Shown here: one piece after another, positions 9,981 to 19,926 of the stretch
Layout: the number at the start of each line of letters is the position of its first letter
Position numbering within the stretch: position 1 is the first letter of the stretch
Assembly: GCF_003049685.1 (NCBI RefSeq)
Contig: NZ_PYSY02000001.1
Span: forward strand, 868,001-932,000
Length of the DNA: 64,000 nucleotides
Direction of reading: 5' to 3'
DNA from: Brucella pituitosa
Lineage (GTDB): Bacteria > Pseudomonadota > Alphaproteobacteria > Rhizobiales > Rhizobiaceae
The notes under the pieces: generated by a model
What the model saw: the letters and a program-made list of their open reading frames with translations, nothing else
Databases searched by the model: none
What the model was told of the DNA's origin: nothing
Program-made: the position numbers and the translations under genes

Positions 9981-9985
9981 TAAGT

Positions 9986-12367
9986 TTAGAAGGTTTGGGC
10001 GCCACTGCCGATGTCGCCAAGCGTTCGGAACGAGATATTGAAACCTACACTATGCGATGCTTTGTCCTCTCCCGGATTGCGGGTTTGAACGTAAGCCATC
10101 GAGTAGGTGAAGCATTCATCGTCATAGGCGAGGCCGGAAGATGCGCGAACAAGCGTATCCGACACAAGATCATAAGTTCCGGAACCGAAAACGCGCCAGT
10201 TTGCATCAAGGCGTGCAGTTGCCGCACCCGTGACTTCCTGTCTGAGATCGGCATAACCGTAGGCTGGCTGTGCTGCGATATAAGCATATTGCGCCGAAAC
10301 AGACAGTTTCTGCCAGTTCTGCTGCACTTCAAGTTCACCACGGCGGACATTGAGATTATCTTTGTCGAACCGCCCACGGGCAGCAAGTGCAAGGCCAGTC
10401 GAATTCGACGTGCCAATCATGGCAACATAGTCAGAACGAGCATCCTGCAGGCCTGAATCAGCACCGACATTGACGAAATCACTCGTGCCGAAGGAGTTTA
10501 CGCCGCCCAACTGGAACGATTGTCCGGCAAGGGCGTAAAGCCCCCAGTCACTATTGCTGAAATTGCCAGAATAACGCAGGCCGAGATTGGCACGGGTGCC
10601 GCCTTCAACGCGGTCGTATCCTGAGAACTTATCGCGCGAAAACAAGTTGGTCGCATCGAACACGAAGCTCTGCGCATCCTCATTTGGAAGCTGGCCAGCG
10701 TAGCGTTCGTTATTGCGCATATAGATCTGTGCAATTGGCTCAAGAATATGTGTCGAACTGGTGGTCGAAAACAGGATAGGCCAACGCAGTTCAAGACCTG
10801 CCGTTGCCATTGCCCGCAATGCTTCAGACCGAACCACGGCATCCGTGTAACCAGCCACCGCAGGATCAAAGTTTGTATTGGCGCTGATAGCATCGCCACG
10901 CAGAGCCAGAAGCGGCGTGATTACCAAGCCTGCTGGCGTGATAAATGTACGCTTCCACTCAGCCTCAGTTGTGAACCGGGCATTCGTGCCGCTAAAGCCA
11001 GGAATACGCGGATAGGTAGAAAGAACCCTTTCGCCACCTATATAATTATACGCGTAGTTCGCATTCTTACGATACAGAACCTGCGCATTGGTGGTGATAT
11101 TCAACTCGCCGCCATAGACTGGATCGGGCAGAGTATATGAATAGTCGAGACTTGGGAAAACCCAAGGCTGTTTGGAATGCATCTCATTTTCATTGCCCGG
11201 CAGATAAGATTCCTGCACGTTGAAACGATAGAAATTGAGATCGAAATAGTTCCGGTTATTGATGCCGGTCAGATAAATTTTCGAGGTCTGCGTCTGTGCG
11301 CTATAGCCTTCGAGATTATAAGTGCGGCTGAAATTACGGTCGGTCTGGGCCATAACATCCCAGCCGAACTTCCAGCGTGAATTGATATCGAAATCGCCCT
11401 TCGACGCTACCATTCCACGATTATCTTCGTTGCGATCAATCGTGTCACTGTCAAATTCGCCCGGCTTCATCTGATGAATGCCAGCAATCTGGAAATTATA
11501 GCTGCCGTTTTCGAGGCGATGACGCCATTCGGCCTGCGTCAGGAAGCCTTGCTTCGTGTAAGCAGTTGTTGAAAGCGTCAGATCGTAGTTTGGTGCCAAA
11601 GCCCAGAAATACGAGTTCTTGATACCGAAGCCGAGGTCGTCCTTATAAGCAAAGCCTGGGAACAGGAAGCCGCTCTTACGTTTGACGGTCGGGTCGGCCA
11701 TTTCGAAAGCTGGGAAATATGCCAACGGCATACCGAACAGCTCGAACCTGCCGCGCTCGAAACGAACAGTTTTGGTCGCGCTGTTCCAAATGATCTTGCG
11801 TGCTTTGATCTGCCAGAGAACCGGCTTATCAGGATCTTTTTCGCAAGCCTGGCAAGCAGTGTAGACACCATTGTTAAAGGTGGTGATCTCACCATTGCTA
11901 CGCTCGGCACTTTCCGCAGCAAAGCGCGTGTTATCTGTCGTCTCAACGCGCAGGCCATTCACAAAGCCGTCGCGGAAACTATCCGTCACATCAAGATGAT
12001 CGGAGTAAATCTTGTTGCCGTCGCGTTCGACAATCTCGACATTCCCGGTCGCGGTCATGCGGCGGGTCTGCTGGTTGTAGGTAACCTTGTCCGCAACGAG
12101 ACGATTGCCGTCATACTCAATGCGAACCTTACCCTGAGCGGTAACAACGTTCACATCACGATCATAGACAAGCTCATCCGCCTGCAGAAGCATACGAGCA
12201 TTCGGATCGCTCTGGTAATTTGCCCCCAGAGCATCCTGCGCCTGAACCTGCGAAGGGATAATTGCAACTGAAATGAAAGGTATAGCAAGGGCGCACGCCA
12301 AGGCAGACCCGCGCGCAAGACGCGAGAACAAATGGGGCAGCACCATGCGGGCGTTACTCAAACCCAC
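9986..12367 (-). CDS. lptD: LPS-assembly outer-membrane protein LptD
   Basis: 793 residues. LptD is the outer-membrane barrel that, with LptE, inserts lipopolysaccharide into the outer leaflet. A signal peptide (FISVAIIPSQVQAQ) is followed by an OstA/LptA-like domain (LLQADELVYDRDVNVVTAQG) and a long aromatic-rich beta-barrel, ending in the typical barrel strand SVGFNISFRTLGDIGSG. A CQACEK pair lies near residue 170 and another Cys near the C-terminus (DECFTYS), the kind of pairs LptD uses for disulphides. The GTG start overlaps the lptG stop (TAGTG); ATG 12346 is an alternative. It lies in an operon with lptF and lptG, and these proteins function in the same transport bridge. Confidence 0.95.
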   Translation of the reverse strand: MGLSNARMVLPHLFSRLARGSALACALAIPFISVAIIPSQVQAQDALGANYQSDPNARMLLQADELVYDRDVNVVTAQGKVRIEYDGNRLVADKVTYNQQTRRMTATGNVEIVERDGNKIYSDHLDVTDSFRDGFVNGLRVETTDNTRFAAESAERSNGEITTFNNGVYTACQACEKDPDKPVLWQIKARKIIWNSATKTVRFERGRFELFGMPLAYFPAFEMADPTVKRKSGFLFPGFAYKDDLGFGIKNSYFWALAPNYDLTLSTTAYTKQGFLTQAEWRHRLENGSYNFQIAGIHQMKPGEFDSDTIDRNEDNRGMVASKGDFDINSRWKFGWDVMAQTDRNFSRTYNLEGYSAQTQTSKIYLTGINNRNYFDLNFYRFNVQESYLPGNENEMHSKQPWVFPSLDYSYTLPDPVYGGELNITTNAQVLYRKNANYAYNYIGGERVLSTYPRIPGFSGTNARFTTEAEWKRTFITPAGLVITPLLALRGDAISANTNFDPAVAGYTDAVVRSEALRAMATAGLELRWPILFSTTSSTHILEPIAQIYMRNNERYAGQLPNEDAQSFVFDATNLFSRDKFSGYDRVEGGTRANLGLRYSGNFSNSDWGLYALAGQSFQLGGVNSFGTSDFVNVGADSGLQDARSDYVAMIGTSNSTGLALAARGRFDKDNLNVRRGELEVQQNWQKLSVSAQYAYIAAQPAYGYADLRQEVTGAATARLDANWRVFGSGTYDLVSDTLVRASSGLAYDDECFTYSMAYVQTRNPGEDKASHSVGFNISFRTLGDIGSGAQTF

Positions 12368-13455
12368 TAACCATCCTCCTTATGCAACAAAAAGGAGATA
12401 CCAAAAAATGTTGCAATAACAACCGGAACCCAAGCAGCGACGAATGGCGGAACGAATCCCGCATTCCCGAATGCCTTCACCAGCACCGAAACGACATAAA
12501 GCATGAAGCCAGCAACAACGCCACCCAGAATCATCGCGCCGGACTGACCAAAGCGCACAAATTTCAGGGACACTGTTGCAGCAATGAGAGTCATGGCCAT
12601 CAGCAATGCAGGCAATGCCAGAAGTGACTGGTATTGCATATCAAATGCGTTTGCCGAATAGCCAAACGAACGCGCAACTTCGATCTTGTGACGGAGCTGC
12701 GTGAACGGAATTGTATCAGGGGAGGCGAGCTTTTCTTCCACATATTCCGGACGCAACTGCGTTGGAATATTGATGCTCTCCAGTTTGCGCGGTTCCTCAC
12801 CACGCGAGAATCGTGTGACGTCAGTTAGTTTCCAATGACCATCCATGAGTTTCGCAGTGCGAGCGTCATAACGGTCCTTGATTTTCTTCTTGTCATCGAA
12901 CTGGATGAACGTGGCATCAGCAAGTGTTGCGCCACGGTCAAGAATGTTTTTGGCACCAATGATGGTCTCGCCTTCATCGGTTTTCTGGCGCAACCACGGA
13001 TCACGCAGCGCAGAAACATCCGTCACTTTGCCATTCTTCCAGTTGGAAGCGATCTCGTCAGCTTTCGAAAAACCATAAGCGGCAAAAGGATTGAGAATAA
13101 AGATCGTTGCCAGACCAAACAGCAATGCGCCAAAGCAAGCAGGCAGCAGGAATTGCCAGGCAGAAACGCCGACTGAGCGCGCAACGACCAGCTCATATTT
13201 GCGATTAAGCGAAATGAGTGTCGCCATTGCCGAGAATAGCGCAACAAAGGGAATCATCTGCTGCATGATGAAGGGAACACGCATGGCAGAAAGGCCAAGT
13301 GCTGCCCATACGGTATAGCCGGGCAGGTTAGCGAGCTTGCTTGCATTCTCGGTAAAATCGAGAAGAAGCGCCAGCGCAAAGATGCCAAAAAGGAAATAGA
13401 ATGTTATCTGCACATAACGTGCAAAGAAATAGCGCCCAAGCGTCCAGCCGATCAT
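12367..13455 (-). CDS. lptG: LPS export ABC permease LptG
   Basis: 362 residues, of the YjgP/YjgQ family. Its partner is LptF, and with the LptB ATPase the two extract LPS from the inner membrane. Hydrophobic segments at about residues 15-35, 60-80 and 100-120, then three near the C-terminus (about 270-355), flank a periplasmic beta-jellyroll region, the normal layout. The start overlaps the lptF stop by 4 bp (ATGA). The C-terminal SFLLHKEDG tail ends in TAG, which shares a base with the lptD GTG. Confidence 0.95.
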   Translation of the reverse strand: MIGWTLGRYFFARYVQITFYFLFGIFALALLLDFTENASKLANLPGYTVWAALGLSAMRVPFIMQQMIPFVALFSAMATLISLNRKYELVVARSVGVSAWQFLLPACFGALLFGLATIFILNPFAAYGFSKADEIASNWKNGKVTDVSALRDPWLRQKTDEGETIIGAKNILDRGATLADATFIQFDDKKKIKDRYDARTAKLMDGHWKLTDVTRFSRGEEPRKLESINIPTQLRPEYVEEKLASPDTIPFTQLRHKIEVARSFGYSANAFDMQYQSLLALPALLMAMTLIAATVSLKFVRFGQSGAMILGGVVAGFMLYVVSVLVKAFGNAGFVPPFVAAWVPVVIATFFGISFLLHKEDG

Positions 13456-14660
13456 GCGCGACCTCCCGCATCTCCGCGGAATCGTCCAAGCAAGCGGTTA
13501 TAAGTGCCAGACACACGTCTTCTCAGACGGTCGAGACCGTCAAGAATACGGTCATTCCATTTGTCTGGAATTCCGATACGTCGGCTCGTGACAAGGGCAT
13601 ATCCAGCCAGCAGGATTACACTGAGCGGGACGAGATACATGATGACGATATAAGTTTCGTCCTTATCAGCGCGGTCGGCAGAAAAATATCCGGCCCAATA
13701 GACAAGCAGCGCTGTGCTGATTGCTGAAAATGATGCGGATACGCGCGCTTCACGATGGGATCGGGAGTCACCGGCAAAGGCCAGCGCAATCATCGCAAAA
13801 ACAACCGGATAGAGCCATTCCGTCAAACGACGATGCAATTCAGCCTTATAGCGCAATGGTCGCGTTTGCAGAATTGGATCGTTCGGGTCTGGGTTGAGCA
13901 GATAGTTAAGTGGGCGATCTTTAGCATAGATGACGAAATCGTCTCCAGCAGAGGTAAACTGGCTGAGATCGAAGGCATAGGAATTGAACTTGATGATCGA
14001 AACGGTGCCGTCCGAAACATCGCGACGCTGAACTTCGCCGTCTTTCATCAGCAGCATGTCACCCGCTGGCGTGCTGGCGATGTTGCCATCGGCGGCATAA
14101 TAAATCAGGTCAAGCGAAGGGTCGCGGGAATCGGCAATGAATAGGCCACCGATGCTGCCATCGGCGCGGCGCTCGGCGATCTGGATATAGAGATTATCTG
14201 CAAGTTTGCGAAAGCTGCCTTCCTGCACAACGACATTGAGCAAATCCGCACTCGCATTTGCGATCATCGCGCGCATATTCATGCGGGCATATGGATCGAC
14301 ATAGTTCGCTACGAGAAAGGAAACCACCGAGATAATGGCTGCGAGCATAAGTATCGGACGCATTACTGCGCTGCGTGGCGCACCGGATGCGTTGATAACC
14401 ACGAGCTCGGAATCCTGGTTCATCGTCGAGAGCGTCTGCGTAATTGCAATGATCAGCGCGAATGGCATGACCAGTGGAATTGCGGAAGGGATCAGGAGGG
14501 AGCTGAACTGGATAATAGTCTGAATGGACTGACCGCTTGTGGTGAGGAAGTCGACGCGTTGCAGCACCTGCACAGTCCACGTGATGCCCACTGCAGCGCC
14601 CAGCACCGCAAAGAACATGATCGCCACGCGGCGCAGGATGTACAACTCGATCAATTTCAT
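13452..14660 (-). CDS. lptF: LPS export ABC permease LptF
   Basis: 402 residues, first gene of the six-gene minus-strand cluster. The N-terminal MKLIELYILRRVAIMFFAVL and the block SAIPLVMPFALIIAITQTL are typical of LptF. The periplasmic beta-rich middle contains the conserved style of motif VQEGSFRKLADNLYIQI. About 45 residues of basic C-terminal tail (RRIGIPDKWNDRILDGLDRL onward) extend into the cytoplasm. It is divergent from pepA across a 370-bp intergenic region that probably holds both promoters. Confidence 0.95.
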   Translation of the reverse strand: MKLIELYILRRVAIMFFAVLGAAVGITWTVQVLQRVDFLTTSGQSIQTIIQFSSLLIPSAIPLVMPFALIIAITQTLSTMNQDSELVVINASGAPRSAVMRPILMLAAIISVVSFLVANYVDPYARMNMRAMIANASADLLNVVVQEGSFRKLADNLYIQIAERRADGSIGGLFIADSRDPSLDLIYYAADGNIASTPAGDMLLMKDGEVQRRDVSDGTVSIIKFNSYAFDLSQFTSAGDDFVIYAKDRPLNYLLNPDPNDPILQTRPLRYKAELHRRLTEWLYPVVFAMIALAFAGDSRSHREARVSASFSAISTALLVYWAGYFSADRADKDETYIVIMYLVPLSVILLAGYALVTSRRIGIPDKWNDRILDGLDRLRRRVSGTYNRLLGRFRGDAGGRA

Positions 14661-15030
14661 AGGCGGAGTTTACATCCCGGTTCCGTTGAAGGAGCCTGTC
14701 CCTGAAGAAACAATGCTCGTAAATGAAAATTCAGTCTAATTGCACTTGGCTAAAATTAGCCAAAGAAATTAGGTTAACAGATTACTAAAGATTTCCAGCC
14801 GAAGCTAGCGCAAGCTTCTCTAAATGGAGAGAGCGGGCTGTTGCAACCTGTTTTTGCCGAACATAGGTGGGGACCGAAACGGAGCTTGGCAAGTTGTCAC
14901 CGAAGTTAACGTAAAACTGATTTTCATGATGCGGCGGACTTGCCGTTTCGCCATATTCGTCTCACATGAGTAAGAAAAAGTCGCGACACAATCGTGTCAT
15001 CTCATGGTCCGACCTCTGTTTGGAGTTGTT
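14661..15030. other. Divergent lptF-pepA intergenic region
   Basis: 370 bp without a convincing gene. It is less GC-rich than the flanking genes around 14710-14790, with TGGCTAAAATTAGCCA forming a short dyad at about 14748-14763. It must carry the promoters of the lpt operon (minus) and pepA (plus), but no -35/-10 pair could be assigned with confidence. Confidence 0.5.
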
Positions 15031-16524
15031 ATGTCGAAACGTCCTTCCATTTCGTTCAGTGAATTTTCAGCACCGCAAAAAGGCGTAAGCATTGTTCTCG
15101 TTGCCAAGGGTGGAGGCTTCGCAGAAGAAGCGGGGCAGGCGGTTGGCGGAGCCGAAAAGATTGCTCGCATCGCCGAAATCTCAGGTTTTACGGGTGCTTT
15201 GGGCAAAACTGCGGAAGCAATTGAAACTTCTCAAGGCGGTATAGATAAGATCGTGTTGGTGGGTGTGGGTGAGCCCGGCGAACTTGGCAATGACGACTGG
15301 ATCAAGATCGGTGGCGCAGCTTTCTCGCGAATCGGCAAATCCGAACGCGCAACGCTGACGCTGGCTCTGCCTGAAACCACGATTGCTGGCGACGAAGCGG
15401 GCGATGTGGCTCTGGGCATGATTCTTCGTTCATACGAGTTCAATCGCTATAAGACACGCAAGAGTGAAGAAAACGGCGAGCCGAAGCACGCAGCCAAGAT
15501 CAATATTCATACCGCAGACGTACACAGTGCCAAAAGAGCTCTTGAAGCCGCTGAAGCCGTGGCCGATGGTGTGTTAAAAGCACGCGATCTCGTCAATGAG
15601 CCAGCCAACATTCTCGGTCCTGTCGAGTTCGCTGAAGAAGCTGAAAAGCTTGAGAAGCTTGGTGTGAAAGTCGAAGTTCTCGGCGAAAAAGAAATGAAGA
15701 AGCTCGGCATGGGCTCGCTTCTGGGCGTTTCGCAAGGGTCTGTGCGTCCGCCGCGTCTCGTCATCATGGAGTGGCAGGGTGCCAAGGCCAAGGAAAAGCC
15801 TGTCGCTTTTGTCGGTAAGGGCGTGGTGTTCGATACCGGCGGTATCTCTATCAAGCCTGCTGCTGGCATGGAAGAAATGAAAGGCGACATGGGCGGCGCT
15901 GCAGCCGTTACAGGTTTGATGCGCGCTCTTGCAGGCCGTAAAGCCAAGGTCAACGCAATCGGCGTGATCGGTCTTGTTGAAAATATGCCTGACGGCAATG
16001 CACAGCGTCCGGGTGATATCGTGACATCGATGTCTGGACAGACTATCGAAGTGATCAATACCGATGCCGAAGGCCGCCTCGTGTTGGCCGATGCGCTCTA
16101 CTACACCAATGATCGCTTCAAACCGAAGTTCATGATCAACCTTGCAACCCTGACTGGCGCTATCATGGTGGCGCTCGGCACACATCACGCAGGTTTGTTC
16201 TCGAACGATGATGAACTCGCAGATCAGCTTTATGAAGCAGGTCAGGCAACGGGTGAAAAGTTGTGGCGCATGCCGCTGGGCAAGGAATACGACAAGATGA
16301 TCGATTCCAAATTTGCCGACATGAAAAACAGCTCGGGCCGTTATGCAGGTTCGATCACGGCGGCGCAGTTCCTCAAGCGTTTTGTTGGCGACACACCTTG
16401 GGCGCATCTCGATGTCGCCGGAACAGCCATGGGTTCGCCAACGAACGAATATAGCCAGTCATGGGCTTCGGGCTATGGTGTTCGACTTCTCGACCGTCTC
16501 GTTCGCGATAATTTCGAAAGCTGA
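15031..16524 (+). CDS. pepA: Leucyl aminopeptidase (M17)
   Basis: About 497 residues. Cytosolic hexameric metallo-aminopeptidase that removes N-terminal residues from peptides. The M17 catalytic domain contains [16 protein letters not shown] (metal ligands), [11 protein letters not shown] and the signature [14 protein letters not shown]. An active-site lysine is expected in the VGKG/DTGG region. The start at 15031 (MSKRPSISF) is preferred over ATG 15004 because GGAG sits about 8 bases upstream of it. The gene begins the plus-strand pepA-holC pair found together in many proteobacteria, although 351 bp with repeats separate them here. Confidence 0.96.
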   Translation: MSKRPSISFSEFSAPQKGVSIVLVAKGGGFAEEAGQAVGGAEKIARIAEISGFTGALGKTAEAIETSQGGIDKIVLVGVGEPGELGNDDWIKIGGAAFSRIGKSERATLTLALPETTIAGDEAGDVALGMILRSYEFNRYKTRKSEENGEPKHAAKINIHTADVHSAKRALEAAEAVADGVLKARDLVNEPANILGPVEFAEEAEKLEKLGVKVEVLGEKEMKKLGMGSLLGVSQGSVRPPRLVIMEWQGAKAKEKPVAFVGKGVVFDTGGISIKPAAGMEEMKGDMGGAAAVTGLMRALAGRKAKVNAIGVIGLVENMPDGNAQRPGDIVTSMSGQTIEVINTDAEGRLVLADALYYTNDRFKPKFMINLATLTGAIMVALGTHHAGLFSNDDELADQLYEAGQATGEKLWRMPLGKEYDKMIDSKFADMKNSSGRYAGSITAAQFLKRFVGDTPWAHLDVAGTAMGSPTNEYSQSWASGYGVRLLDRLVRDNFES

Positions 16525-16577
16525 ATCTGATTCAGGAACAACAAGTTGGGCCAGGAAAGTGAATCACTTTCTTGGCC

Positions 16578-16683
16578 TAAAGCGCGTCGCATTTTATCAT
16601 GCCCAGACGATGCGCTTTAGGTCTTTGTTTTTACGCATGTCGTTAACGGAAAACCGGTCCCCACTTTTCCGCGACATGCTTTA
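16578..16683. repeat. Composite palindromic repeat, second family
   Basis: Two dyads in tandem. The first is TAAAGCGCGTCG paired with CGATGCGCTTTA (16578-16619). The second is ACGCATGTCG paired with CGACATGCTTTA (about 16632-16683) around AACGGAAAACCGG and CACTTTTCCG. It shares the motif style of the 103-bp family but is a different sequence. Confidence 0.7.
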
Positions 16684-16802
16684 ATACCAAAGTTCATTGA
16701 GTGAAACTCATTGGACCTTGGTTAAGCCCGAGTGGTGCTTGAACTTTATCAAGGCGTGATGCGTTAGTATCTTGAGCCGCCTTGGTATAACGAATGCTCT
16801 AT

Positions 16803-16864
16803 CCATTTGTTTTGACGCATTTGCCTCACGCAAAACTGCTTCGCACTTTTGGCTCAAATGCTTT
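16803..16864. repeat. Short dyad repeat
   Basis: Sequence of the type GACGCATTTGCCTCACGCAAAACTGCTTCGCACTTTTGGCTCAAATGCTTTA. Related copies, direct or inverted, occur at about 20452, 28347 and twice in tandem at 56313-56425. Confidence 0.6.
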
Positions 16865-16875
16865 AAAGAGAGCGC

Positions 16876-17325
16876 ATGGCTGAAATTCTCTTTTACCACC
16901 TGACAGAATCGACACTGGATGAAGCTCTGCCGGGGCTTGTCGAGCGTTCACTTGGACGCGGCTGGCGTGTGACTATACAGGCGGTGAGCGATGAACGGCG
17001 TGATGCGCTCGATAACCTGCTATGGACTTTTTCCGACACATCTTTCGTTGCACACGGCACGGATAAGGAGCCGTACCCTGAGCAGCAGCCTGTATTGCTG
17101 ACCACATCGGAAGCCAATCCCAATGGAGCGACGGTTCGCTTTCTGGTGGAAGGTGCGGCACTTGAGCAGGCAGGGGAATATGAGCGACTGGTCGTCATGT
17201 TTGACGGGCATGATCAGGATCAACTCGACCATGCACGGGCACAGTGGAAAGCCTTCAAGACGGAGAACCACGATTTGACTTACTGGCAACAGACAACAGA
17301 TCGTCGCTGGGAGCGCAAAGCCTGA
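16876..17325 (+). CDS. holC: DNA polymerase III chi subunit
   Basis: 149 residues. Chi links the clamp loader to single-strand DNA-binding protein. The opening MAEILFYHLTESTLDEALPG and the central block with TFSDTSFVAHGT fit the HolC family in alphaproteobacteria, whose members are short and diverse. The common neighbourhood downstream of pepA supports the call. The stop TGA overlaps the ATG of the following membrane-protein gene by one base (TGATG), so the two are probably co-translated. Confidence 0.92.
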   Translation: MAEILFYHLTESTLDEALPGLVERSLGRGWRVTIQAVSDERRDALDNLLWTFSDTSFVAHGTDKEPYPEQQPVLLTTSEANPNGATVRFLVEGAALEQAGEYERLVVMFDGHDQDQLDHARAQWKAFKTENHDLTYWQQTTDRRWERKA

Positions 17326-17888
17326 TGCGAGCTATTTTCGTCGCAATGATTGTTGCGGGCTTCGGTCTCGCACTCGGTTATCCCTGGTATGTGCGCCATT
17401 TCACTGGCGATGAGATTGGTCGCTGGCCGATCCTTGAAAGCCGCCAGAGTGGCTTTATCACGCAGGAAATCCCGCTTACGGCAAGCGATGCGCCTGTGCG
17501 TATTTTTCTCGATGCGGTGCCGTTGCCGGGCTATGTGCCAGCTGAGCGTCGTTCGGCTGTAACGCTTGCCGTTAGCCGCAATGGCATGCCTGTCTTGTCG
17601 CAAGGTCTCGACTTTGCATCGACAAGCAGTTCAATCAATACGGATCGTCCGCAGGATGGCAGCGTGCTGCGTCAGAGTGCGGGCGATATCGATCCGGTTT
17701 TATCCGGAACCTACGCATTCCGCGCGGTTCAGGGCAATACGGACGGCCTACAACTGTCGAAAATCGATCTTGTTTTGAGGCGCGGTGCCGAAGAAGCAGA
17801 CGAGACCTATACAACGATTGGTCTCATTCTGGGTGTGCTCGGCGTCTATGCGCTGATGCGGACGCGCATTCGCCGCCCGCAAGTTTAG
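17325..17888 (+). CDS. Small membrane-anchored protein of unknown function
   Basis: 187 residues, not recognised. Hydrophobic segments lie at residues 1-20 (MRAIFVAMIVAGFGLALGYP) and near the C-terminus (GLILGVLGVYALM), enclosing a ~145-residue region, probably periplasmic and beta-rich (FITQEIPLTASDAPVRIFLD). A short basic tail RTRIRRPQV ends the protein. Start and holC stop overlap (TGATG). The stop codon TAG lies at the edge of the 103-bp repeat at 17887, so the insertion of that element may have set the C-terminus. Confidence 0.75.
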   Translation: MRAIFVAMIVAGFGLALGYPWYVRHFTGDEIGRWPILESRQSGFITQEIPLTASDAPVRIFLDAVPLPGYVPAERRSAVTLAVSRNGMPVLSQGLDFASTSSSINTDRPQDGSVLRQSAGDIDPVLSGTYAFRAVQGNTDGLQLSKIDLVLRRGAEEADETYTTIGLILGVLGVYALMRTRIRRPQV

Positions 17889-17989
17889 AGCGCATCCCGA
17901 AAAGTGTGAAACGGTTTTCGGACAAAGATGCGCGTTAAAACAAATATTTAGAGCGCCGATCTGATTCAATCAGATCGAAACGCGCTCTA
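17887..17989. repeat. 103-bp palindromic repeat, copy 2
   Basis: Nearly identical to copy 1 at 1429. It fills the entire space between two convergent genes. Its left end (TAGAGCGC) contributes the last two bases of the stop codon of the membrane protein, and its right end (GCGCTCTA) is the TAG stop of the ABC-F gene read on the minus strand. The dyads could also act as a two-way terminator. Confidence 0.9.
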
Positions 17990-19870
17990 ATCAGCCATTG
18001 CTTCTTCATATTCAGAAGACATTTCCAGCCATTTGTCTTCTGCCTCTGCGAGCGCTGATTTTGCATCGCTCATCTCTTTGTTGATCCGGATCGCTTTCTG
18101 CGGTTCCTTTTCATAGAGAACGGGATCTTCCAGCTGCGAAGTGAAACCCTGAATCTGTTTCTGCAGTTTCTGCATCAAGCTCTCGGTTTCCTTGATCTTT
18201 TTGAGCAATGGCGCCAATGTTTCGCGCTTCTGAGCAGCGAGTTTACGCTGTTCTGCCTTGTTGACCTTTGGGCCTTCGTCACGCTCAGAAAGCTGTTCGC
18301 CCTTGGCGTCGGCCAGAACGATCTGACGATATTCGTCCAGATCGCCGTCGAATGCTTTCACGCCACCTTCGCGCACAAGCCACAGACGGTCCATGGTCGC
18401 TTCGATCAGGTGACGATCGTGGGCGATCAGGATCACTGCACCGTTAAATGCGTTGAGTGCGTGTACGAGCTCTTCGCGACTGTCGATATCGAGGTGGTTG
18501 GTCGGTTCGTCGAGGATCAGCAGGTTTGGACCATGGAAGGTCGCAAGTCCCATCAGAAGACGTGCCTTCTCGCCACCGGATAGATCTCTGGCAGGTGTGA
18601 GCATCTTCTCGGTTGAAAGCCCCATCTGAGCCACGCGCGCGCGCACCTTAGCTTCCAGCTCTCCCGGCATGAGCTTGCGCACATGCTCAATCGCATTGTC
18701 CTCGGGGATCAGATCATCCATCTGATGTTGTGCGAAGAACGCAACCTTCAGATTGGGTGAAAGGGTTAAATTGCCTTTTTCGGGCTGCAACCGTCCGGCT
18801 ATGAGTTTGGCGAGGGTCGACTTGCCGTTACCGTTTGAACCGAGCAGCGCAATGCGATCATCATTGTCGATGCGCAGCGTGACATTGCGCAACACTGGCT
18901 TGCCTGGCACATAACCAACATCGGCGTTATCGAGCGCAATAATCGGCGAGGCGGTCTTTTTTTCCGCATCCGGGAAGCGGAATGGCTGCACATTGCTTTC
19001 AACATAAAGTTCAATGGGTTTGAGCTTTTCCAAAGCCTTCATACGCGACTGCGCCTGACGAGCTTTGGTAGCCTTGGCCCGGAATCGTTCGACGAAGGAT
19101 TCCATATGCTTGCGATGCGCTTCCTGCTTGGCATGTGCCTTTTGCTGAAGCTCCAGCATTTCATGCCGCTGTCGCTCGAACTGGTCATAGTTGCCGCGCC
19201 AGAAGCTGATCTTCTTCTGATCAAGATGCATGATCGAAGATGTGGCTGAGTTCAGCAGATCGCGATCATGGCTGATGATGATGACTGTGTGCGGATAACG
19301 CTTCACATAATCGACAAGCCACAGCACGCCTTCGAGATCGAGATAGTTGGTCGGCTCATCGAGCAACAGCAGATCAGGTTCCGCAAACAACACGGCAGCC
19401 AGAGCCACGCGCATACGCCACCCACCCGAAAATGCTGAGGCAGGTCTGCGCTGTGCCTCAGCATTGAAACCGAGACCTGACAGGATTGCGCCGGCACGCG
19501 CTTCTGCGGAATGCGCGTTAATATCGGCAAGACGTGTATGAATTTCGGCAATGCGATGCGGGTCAGCCGCCGTCTCAGCTTCTTCAAGAAGCGCTGCTCG
19601 CTCCTTGTCCGCTTTCATGACGATTTCGATCAGTGCGTCTTCTGTGCCGGGTGCTTCCTGAGCCACCTGACCGATGCGCGTATTTCTCGGTAAAGAAATA
19701 CTGCCCGTTTCAGACGCAAGGTCACCGGTTATGACGCGAAACAAGGTGGATTTTCCGGTGCCGTTACGCCCGACAAAACCCGTCTTCGACCCCGCAGGCA
19801 GTGTTACACTGGCGTGGTCGATCAGAAGGCGTCCGGCAATACGTACGGAGATGTCGTCAAGAATAAGCAT
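17987..19870 (-). CDS. ABC-F family ATPase
   Basis: 627 residues from ATG 19870 (MLILDDISV). Two ATP-binding cassettes without membrane segments: Walker A GRNGTGKST and GSNGNGKST, signatures FSGGWRMRVAL and LSGGEKARLL, Walker B ending DEPTNYLDLEG and DEPTNHLDIDS. A linker rich in charged residues and a C-terminal coiled coil (KKIKETESLMQKLQKQIQGF) complete the ABC-F layout. Members act on ribosomes or in DNA metabolism (EttA, Uup), and the subgroup cannot be settled here. The stop codon is supplied by the 103-bp repeat. Confidence 0.93.
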   Translation of the reverse strand: MLILDDISVRIAGRLLIDHASVTLPAGSKTGFVGRNGTGKSTLFRVITGDLASETGSISLPRNTRIGQVAQEAPGTEDALIEIVMKADKERAALLEEAETAADPHRIAEIHTRLADINAHSAEARAGAILSGLGFNAEAQRRPASAFSGGWRMRVALAAVLFAEPDLLLLDEPTNYLDLEGVLWLVDYVKRYPHTVIIISHDRDLLNSATSSIMHLDQKKISFWRGNYDQFERQRHEMLELQQKAHAKQEAHRKHMESFVERFRAKATKARQAQSRMKALEKLKPIELYVESNVQPFRFPDAEKKTASPIIALDNADVGYVPGKPVLRNVTLRIDNDDRIALLGSNGNGKSTLAKLIAGRLQPEKGNLTLSPNLKVAFFAQHQMDDLIPEDNAIEHVRKLMPGELEAKVRARVAQMGLSTEKMLTPARDLSGGEKARLLMGLATFHGPNLLILDEPTNHLDIDSREELVHALNAFNGAVILIAHDRHLIEATMDRLWLVREGGVKAFDGDLDEYRQIVLADAKGEQLSERDEGPKVNKAEQRKLAAQKRETLAPLLKKIKETESLMQKLQKQIQGFTSQLEDPVLYEKEPQKAIRINKEMSDAKSALAEAEDKWLEMSSEYEEAMAD

Positions 19871-19926
19871 GGTGAAAAGGCTTTTGCACGGCTTCGGAAA
19901 TTTCCGCAAGTATCGACTATCAACTA

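Larger units (their letters stand above)
16525..16875. other. Repeat-rich pepA-holC intergenic region
   Basis: 351 bp without a gene. It holds two repeat elements: a composite dyad at 16578-16683 and a shorter one at about 16803-16864. Between them is a weakly conserved stretch with no assignable promoter. Confidence 0.6.

Noticed and set aside
15574..16407. Antisense frame opposite pepA
   Set aside because: Entirely within the well-supported pepA gene, with no ribosome site or recognisable fold.
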